A stretch of DNA of 8,715 nt from NCBI RefSeq assembly GCF_002422095.1, contig NZ_DITB01000066.1, forward strand, positions 1 to 8,715, written 5' to 3'. The stretch's first letter is position 1, and every line of letters begins with the position of its first letter. The stretch is from Flavobacterium sp. UBA6195 (GTDB lineage Bacteria > Bacteroidota > Bacteroidia > Flavobacteriales > Flavobacteriaceae). A program made the position numbers and the translations under genes. Of this stretch, positions 4,515 to 8,715 are shown piece after piece. The notes beneath the pieces were generated by a model. It was not told the origin of the DNA. It made no database searches and worked only from the letters and a program-made list of their open reading frames with translations.

Positions 4515-6428
4515 TTATTGAATTATAATAAATTCACTTCGTCTGTTTAATTGGTGTTGTTCTCTAGTACAAGGCACTTCATCTGTACAATTATTTAATA
4601 ATTGAGATTCACCATATCCTTTACATGTTAAACGCTCTTTAGCAATTCCTTTCTTAATTAAATAATCACGTGTTGAATTTGCTCTAAAAGTTGACAATCT
4701 TAAATTATAAGCTTCACTTTGTCTACTATCTGTATGCGAACGAATATCGATTTTTAAGTTAGGATACATTTTCAAGATTTCAATAATTTTTGCCAACTCT
4801 ACTTCTGCATCAGGTCTTATAAAATACTTATCTAAATCAAAATAAATAGTAATGTTTAATAATTTAACCAAATCGTCACCTGGCTTAGTTTTAATAACCT
4901 TCGGAGCAACTTCAAATACTTGATTGTTTTGTTCAATTCCTTTAACTCTAAATTCTTTAGCTAAATAGCTATCATTTGCTACAAGAATATAAAATTCTCT
5001 ATCTGTACGAACATCATTAAAGCTAAAATTACCTTGAGCATCTGTTACCGTTTCAGCAATCTTATTTTGATTTGCATCTAAAAGAGTAATTTTTGTATCA
5101 GCTAAAGGTTCTTTAGATATATCATCTATAACCTTATTAATAATAATCCCTTTTTTAGGCTCTGGATTTACTTTTACTTTATAAATATCGTCATACCCTT
5201 TTCCCCCATCTCTATTTGAAGAAACAAAGAAAATATTTTTAAATGGACTCTCTACAAATCCAAAATCATCACGCTCACTATTAATTGGAGCTCCTATATT
5301 ATGAAAACTAGAGTAGTTCCCATTTTCATCTGGTACTGATTTAAAAATATCCAAACCTCCCATACCAATAAGTCCATCAGAAGAAAAATATAAAGTAGCA
5401 TCAGAGGCAATAAACGGAAAAGTTTCTCTAGCTTTAGTATTAATTTTATCTCCTAAATTTTCAGGTTTTCCATAACTACCATCATCGTTGATAGTAACTT
5501 TATACAAATCAGAATTCCCATAACCTCCTGGCATATCAGAAGCAAAATACAATGTTTTTTCATCAGGGCTTAAAGCAGGGTGTGCAAAATTGTACTCATT
5601 ATTATTAAAAGGAAGCTCTGTGATTTTACCCCATTTACCATTCTCTAAAGATGCTTTAAAAAGTTTAAGTTTAATTACTTTATCTTTATCCATAACAACT
5701 TTTCCATTGTTGTAATTGTTACGGGTAAAATACATGGTTTTACCATCTTTTGTAAAAACAGGACTAGATTCATGATATTTCGTATTAAACTCATCCACAA
5801 TCTCATCAATGTAAACCGCTTTTGCTGAATCACTAAACTCTGCTCGATAAATATTCAAAAAGTTTTGATTGGTCCACTTATCAATTTTTTTATTATTCTT
5901 TTGAGGAATACGATTTGATACAAAATACATTTTCGTATCTTTAAAATATCCTCCATAATCTGAAAATTCAGAGTTGATACCAGCATCAGTAATTGTAAAT
6001 TTATCTAAACTATTGTTTATATCAACTAAATACAATTTATTTTTTACATATAACTCTCCACGATAATCATTCGTTAAAGCATAAAACTTTTCCATCATCT
6101 TATCGGCTTCTTTATAAGCTTTTACTGCTTTTAACGATTGAGAATAACGAAAATAATACTCGGGGTCAAAGGTTTGGTTTTCCATTTGAAACAACTTGTC
6201 ATACCAAACTTTTGATTTATCTAACATGCCATTGAAATAATAGGAATCTCCTAATTTCTGAAATAGTTCAACTGAAACATGACCTTTTTCTGCTACTTTT
6301 TCATAAATGGCTATAGCATCAATATAGGAGTATCCTTCATATTTTTTCTCTGCTATTTTTTCTTTTACTTCTTGTGCAGAAACAGAAAAAAAGCAACCTA
6401 TACTTAATATACTTATAATTAATTTCAT
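4515..6428 (-). CDS. PorE-like OmpA-family protein with TPR, beta-propeller and CRD domains (637 aa)
   Basis: This protein probably anchors a T9SS outer membrane component to peptidoglycan. It has a signal peptide (cleavage near SAQ19; C12 does not make a good lipobox). A TPR-like helical part covers 20-125. PD40/WD40-like propeller repeats follow, with motifs MYFVSNR (167), MYFTRN (232), LYFASDMPGGYG (293), LYFSSDG (346) and FFVSSNRDGGKG (400). A carboxypeptidase-regulatory-like fold spans about 428-495, and a C-terminal OmpA domain spans 522-637 with the peptidoglycan-binding motifs HTDSRQSEAYNLRLS (565-579) and LNRRSEF (627-633). Porphyromonas PorE has the same domain order and works with PorP. 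The gene starts 11 bases after the PorP-family gene, so they are co-transcribed. It could be a paralogue serving this adhesin instead of the general T9SS PorE. Confidence 0.88.
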   Translation of the reverse strand: MKLIISILSIGCFFSVSAQEVKEKIAEKKYEGYSYIDAIAIYEKVAEKGHVSVELFQKLGDSYYFNGMLDKSKVWYDKLFQMENQTFDPEYYFRYSQSLKAVKAYKEADKMMEKFYALTNDYRGELYVKNKLYLVDINNSLDKFTITDAGINSEFSDYGGYFKDTKMYFVSNRIPQKNNKKIDKWTNQNFLNIYRAEFSDSAKAVYIDEIVDEFNTKYHESSPVFTKDGKTMYFTRNNYNNGKVVMDKDKVIKLKLFKASLENGKWGKITELPFNNNEYNFAHPALSPDEKTLYFASDMPGGYGNSDLYKVTINDDGSYGKPENLGDKINTKARETFPFIASDATLYFSSDGLIGMGGLDIFKSVPDENGNYSSFHNIGAPINSERDDFGFVESPFKNIFFVSSNRDGGKGYDDIYKVKVNPEPKKGIIINKVIDDISKEPLADTKITLLDANQNKIAETVTDAQGNFSFNDVRTDREFYILVANDSYLAKEFRVKGIEQNNQVFEVAPKVIKTKPGDDLVKLLNITIYFDLDKYFIRPDAEVELAKIIEILKMYPNLKIDIRSHTDSRQSEAYNLRLSTFRANSTRDYLIKKGIAKERLTCKGYGESQLLNNCTDEVPCTREQHQLNRRSEFIIIQ

Positions 6429-6439
6429 AATATCTAATT

Positions 6440-7363
6440 TTAGAAGAATCTAGGGTTTACAACTCGATCTGATTTTTTATTAAATTCATATCGAAGAAAG
6501 AATTCGTGCGAACCTGAATTATAGTTAGCTAATTTTGTTGTTTCCATATCATAAGCATAACCAATAAACCAATTGTCTGAGACTTGGAAACCTGCTAACA
6601 TACTTCCAGCAGCATCCCATCTGTAAGCAGCACCAAGAGTAAAACGTTCATAAAATAAAAAATTAGCCGATAAATCCATTTGTAAAGGTGAACCTTTAAT
6701 AATTTTTGAAAGAAAGGCTGGCTTAAATTTTACATCAGGAGAAATTTCAAAAACCCTACCCATTATGAAATAATAATGCATACGCTCTGCTGCTACAGAA
6801 TTTTGAGAAAATGTTCCTTGTCCTTTATCAAAATGTTTTGTCTCTAAAAAATTAGGTACCGATAAACCAAAATAAGTATTATCTGAGTAATAATATAAAC
6901 CTGCTCCTACATTTGGAGAAAACTTATTATCTATATTATATTGTGCTAAAGCATCACCAGGATTATAAATATTAAGTTTAGTAAAATCTACATTTAAAAA
7001 ATTACCAGTAGCTTTTATACCAAATGCCAATTTATAGTTTAACGAAACTGGTATGGAATAAGAAAAATCAATTGATATAGAATTCTCGTCAGAAGGCCCT
7101 ATACGATCATTTATAAACGATAGACCTAAACCTAAATTTTCATTTCTTAATGGGGAATGAATTGCAAATGTGTTCGTAACTGGAGCTCCATCCAATCCTA
7201 CCCATTGATTTCGATGTAAACCAAATACACTTAAAACATCTCTACTTCCTGCGTATGCCGGATTTATATTAATAGTATTATACATGTATTGTGTAAACTG
7301 CGAATCTTGTTGTCCAAATGAGGGCAACCACATTATGATTACAAGAATAAATATTTTTTTCAT
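6440..7363 (-). CDS. T9SS PorP/SprF-family outer membrane protein (307 aa)
   Basis: This is a beta-barrel outer membrane protein of the PorP/SprF family (TIGR03519). It shows a signal peptide (MKKIFILVIIMWLPSFG), the family start QDSQFTQYMYNTININPAYAG, the motif HRNQWVGLDGAP, many alternating barrel strands (for example FGIKATGNF, FTLGAAYRWD, WFIGYAYDM), the block HEFFLRYEF and the C-terminal NPRFF. The length matches the family. In Flavobacterium johnsoniae, SprF is needed for secretion of the adhesin SprB, whose gene lies next to it. Here the adhesin gene ends 58 bases upstream and the OmpA gene follows 11 bases downstream. This points to a dedicated partner for that adhesin more than the housekeeping PorP. 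I give no symbol because these paralogues are hard to tell apart. Confidence 0.92.
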   Translation of the reverse strand: MKKIFILVIIMWLPSFGQQDSQFTQYMYNTININPAYAGSRDVLSVFGLHRNQWVGLDGAPVTNTFAIHSPLRNENLGLGLSFINDRIGPSDENSISIDFSYSIPVSLNYKLAFGIKATGNFLNVDFTKLNIYNPGDALAQYNIDNKFSPNVGAGLYYYSDNTYFGLSVPNFLETKHFDKGQGTFSQNSVAAERMHYYFIMGRVFEISPDVKFKPAFLSKIIKGSPLQMDLSANFLFYERFTLGAAYRWDAAGSMLAGFQVSDNWFIGYAYDMETTKLANYNSGSHEFFLRYEFNKKSDRVVNPRFF

Positions 7364-7384
7364 GATGTATTATTTTATTTTTTT

Positions 7385-7417
7385 AAAGAGGGAAGTCAAA
7401 TAAATCCCTCCCTCTTT
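7385..7417. repeat. Hairpin in the adhesin-porP gap
   Basis: AAAGAGGGA (7385-7393) and TCCCTCTTT (7409-7417) form a nine-pair stem with a 15-base loop in the 58-base space between the adhesin stop and the PorP start. On the coding (minus) strand it is followed by A, not T, so it is not a normal terminator for this operon. It could stabilise or partly separate the mRNA. Confidence 0.5.
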
Positions 7418-7421
7418 TCAA

Positions 7422-8715
7422 TTATCTATTAATATATAAATATCCTGAACGCTCTTTATGTTTTCCTTGATTATTCACATATTTCACTATGTAAAAATAA
7501 GTACCAACAGGTAATTCAGATGCTTGATTGATGGTTACTCTTCCTTCAGAAATACCTCTAAAGTACTTTTGATTTTGACCGTATCCCTTAGTTTCATATA
7601 CTAATACTCCCCATCTGTTATAAATTTCAACAGAATTATTTGGATACAATTCAATGTTTCGAATAACAAAAACATCATTATCACCATCTCCATTAGGTGT
7701 TACTAAATTAAAAATTTCTAACTCATCCTCAGATACTGAATGATTATTAACTTCTAAATAATCTGGAATACCATTTCCATTTGCATCATTTGGACTATTT
7801 GGATTGTTTCCAATTTCCTCACCATTTGTTAAACCATCACCATCACAATCACCATCTAAGAACACTTGAGATTGTGGCAAAGTTATATTTTCCTCAACAG
7901 ATTCACATGGATTTAGAGGATCTGTTCCGTCAATGACTTCTTGACCATTAGTCACTCCGTCACCATCACAATCTGCATCTAACCAAAGACCTCCTTGTGA
8001 TAACAGTACATGATTAATTTGATAATCACATGAATCTGTAGGATTTGTTCCATCAATAACCTCTTGCCCATTAGTAACACCATCACCATCGCAATCTCCC
8101 TGCAACCAAGTTAAAGTTGGAGTTGTATCTTGATTTGCGGCTACTAAATCACAAGGATTAGATGGATTAGTTCCGTCTAGAGCTTCCTGTCCATTAGTTA
8201 CACCATCTCCATCACAATCATTAATTGGAAAGTCTAAACAACTACCTATTACAATTGCAACTGTTGCAACATCACAATTTGTTGGATTTAGTATCTCACA
8301 TATTTGATATTGAATTAAATAACTTCCTGCTGGCGTTCCTGCAGGAATAAAAATAGAACCATTAACATCAATAGTTAATCCTGAGATACCATCATTATCA
8401 AGCAAAGTAATAGTTATTTCACTATCTAAAACAGGCAAACCATTTAAAGTGTCATTCAAAGTAATATCACCTGCAATTCCTCCAACAACCCCATTAAATA
8501 AAGTAGATGAATAATCATCATTAACAGCGTTGATAACTGGTGGTACTACGGTAACCAAGGTATTTGCTGTATCACAATTCGTTGAATTCAATACCTCACA
8601 AATTGTATATGTAACTGTATATGCTCCCGCTGGTGTACCTGGTGCTACAGTAATTGTTCCGCTTGCATTTAATGTTAAACCTGTTGGAACCGTTACCCCT
8701 GTTAAGGTAATCTCT
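7422..8715 (-). CDS. Large secreted adhesin with T9SS type B sorting domain, C-terminal 430 residues (5' end beyond the right edge)
   Basis: The frame is open from the right edge, so the true start lies outside; a TTG at 8591 is internal. Residue numbers count from the edge. Two copies of an about 100-residue repeat (about 1-56 and 57-156) carry the signature APGTPAGAYTVTYTICEV and PAGTPAGSYLIQYQICEI, each with paired Cys and NCD, resembling bacterial Ig/cadherin-like repeats. Four 41-residue repeats follow, with DCDGDG at 166, 207, 248 and 289, resembling thrombospondin type 3 calcium-binding repeats (DxDGDGxTNGxE). A TIGR04131-type gliding-associated sorting domain (about 345-430; FNLVTPNGDGDNDVF, then IYNRWGVLVYET) ends the protein. 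T9SS moves such cargo across the outer membrane. It is probably a surface adhesin, like SprB in design, but it is not shown to be SprB. Confidence 0.88.
   Translation of the reverse strand, partial: EITLTGVTVPTGLTLNASGTITVAPGTPAGAYTVTYTICEVLNSTNCDTANTLVTVVPPVINAVNDDYSSTLFNGVVGGIAGDITLNDTLNGLPVLDSEITITLLDNDGISGLTIDVNGSIFIPAGTPAGSYLIQYQICEILNPTNCDVATVAIVIGSCLDFPINDCDGDGVTNGQEALDGTNPSNPCDLVAANQDTTPTLTWLQGDCDGDGVTNGQEVIDGTNPTDSCDYQINHVLLSQGGLWLDADCDGDGVTNGQEVIDGTDPLNPCESVEENITLPQSQVFLDGDCDGDGLTNGEEIGNNPNSPNDANGNGIPDYLEVNNHSVSEDELEIFNLVTPNGDGDNDVFVIRNIELYPNNSVEIYNRWGVLVYETKGYGQNQKYFRGISEGRVTINQASELPVGTYFYIVKYVNNQGKHKERSGYLYINR
7833..8219 (-). repeat. Four 123-bp tandem repeats encoding DCDGDG units
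   Basis: The DCDGDG codons start at 8219, 8096, 7973 and 7850, exactly 123 bases (41 codons) apart. The consensus unit is DCDGDGVTNGQEVIDGTNP, then xxCD, then a variable linker of about 17 residues. The first three units carry two Cys each. The fourth lacks the second Cys and runs into NDANGNGIPDYLE. Confidence 0.85.
8273..8641 (-). repeat. 300-bp repeat encoding about 100-residue adhesin domains
   Basis: Similar blocks occur at about 8641-8573 and 8341-8273, exactly 300 bases (100 codons) apart. Both encode PGTPAG or AGTPAG, then YxICExLNxTNCD. Only one full period is visible; more copies may lie beyond the right edge. Confidence 0.7.

Noticed and set aside
7833..8219. Regularly spaced repeats as a CRISPR array
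   Set aside because: The 123-base period is exactly 41 codons inside an open frame, with protein-level conservation; it is a coding repeat.
7422..8591. Start of the adhesin at 8591
   Set aside because: The codon is TTG inside a repeat (EVLNSTNCD) and the frame is open to the window edge, so the gene starts outside.

Overview
The window looks like a low-GC flavobacterial chromosome (Bacteroidota, probably Flavobacteriaceae). The support is a type IX secretion (T9SS) cluster with a gliding-type C-terminal sorting domain, a PorP/SprF protein and a PorE-like OmpA protein, a YtxJ-type bacillithiol protein, Bacteroidota-type promoters (TTTG-N19-TAnnTTTG) and a Bacteroidota-type tyrosine integrase. 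No species can be named from the sequence alone.

Layout. Positions 1-659 are the start-side end of an IS3-family insertion sequence on the minus strand (orfA, an A8 slippery run, and the first third of orfB, which leaves the window at base 1). It sits inside a TolC-like outer membrane efflux gene, of which only the first 162 codons remain (1143-655). Next comes a complete tyrosine integrase (2589-1336, minus), then two perfect hairpins and a tRNA-Ser(UGA) gene (2947-2860, minus) with a consensus promoter and its own terminator. The integrase directly follows the 3' end of the tRNA, the usual edge of a tRNA-integrated island, so the sequence to the left is probably accessory DNA carrying an efflux operon later hit by the IS. 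Both direct repeats of such an island are not visible here.

Positions 2948-3531 hold no convincing gene. A small plus-strand gene of the DUF6642 type (3532-4083) follows, stop-to-stop with a convergent ytxJ gene (4419-4084).

Positions 4467-8715 form one minus-strand transcription unit: the 3' end of a large secreted adhesin (100-residue repeats, four 41-residue calcium-type repeats, T9SS type B sorting domain), a PorP/SprF-family outer membrane protein, a PorE-like TPR/beta-propeller/OmpA protein, and a strong terminator. By analogy with SprB/SprF and PorP/PorE, these three probably act together: the adhesin is the T9SS cargo, the PorP/SprF protein its dedicated outer membrane partner, and the OmpA protein the tie to peptidoglycan.

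The points most worth a second look are the island edge at tRNA-Ser, the IS-broken efflux gene, the integrase lacking the first catalytic arginine, the DUF6642-type protein that resembles a caspase/CHAT fold without its catalytic residues, and the adhesin/PorP/OmpA module with its exact-period repeats. No CRISPR array was seen, and no established novel system can be claimed.
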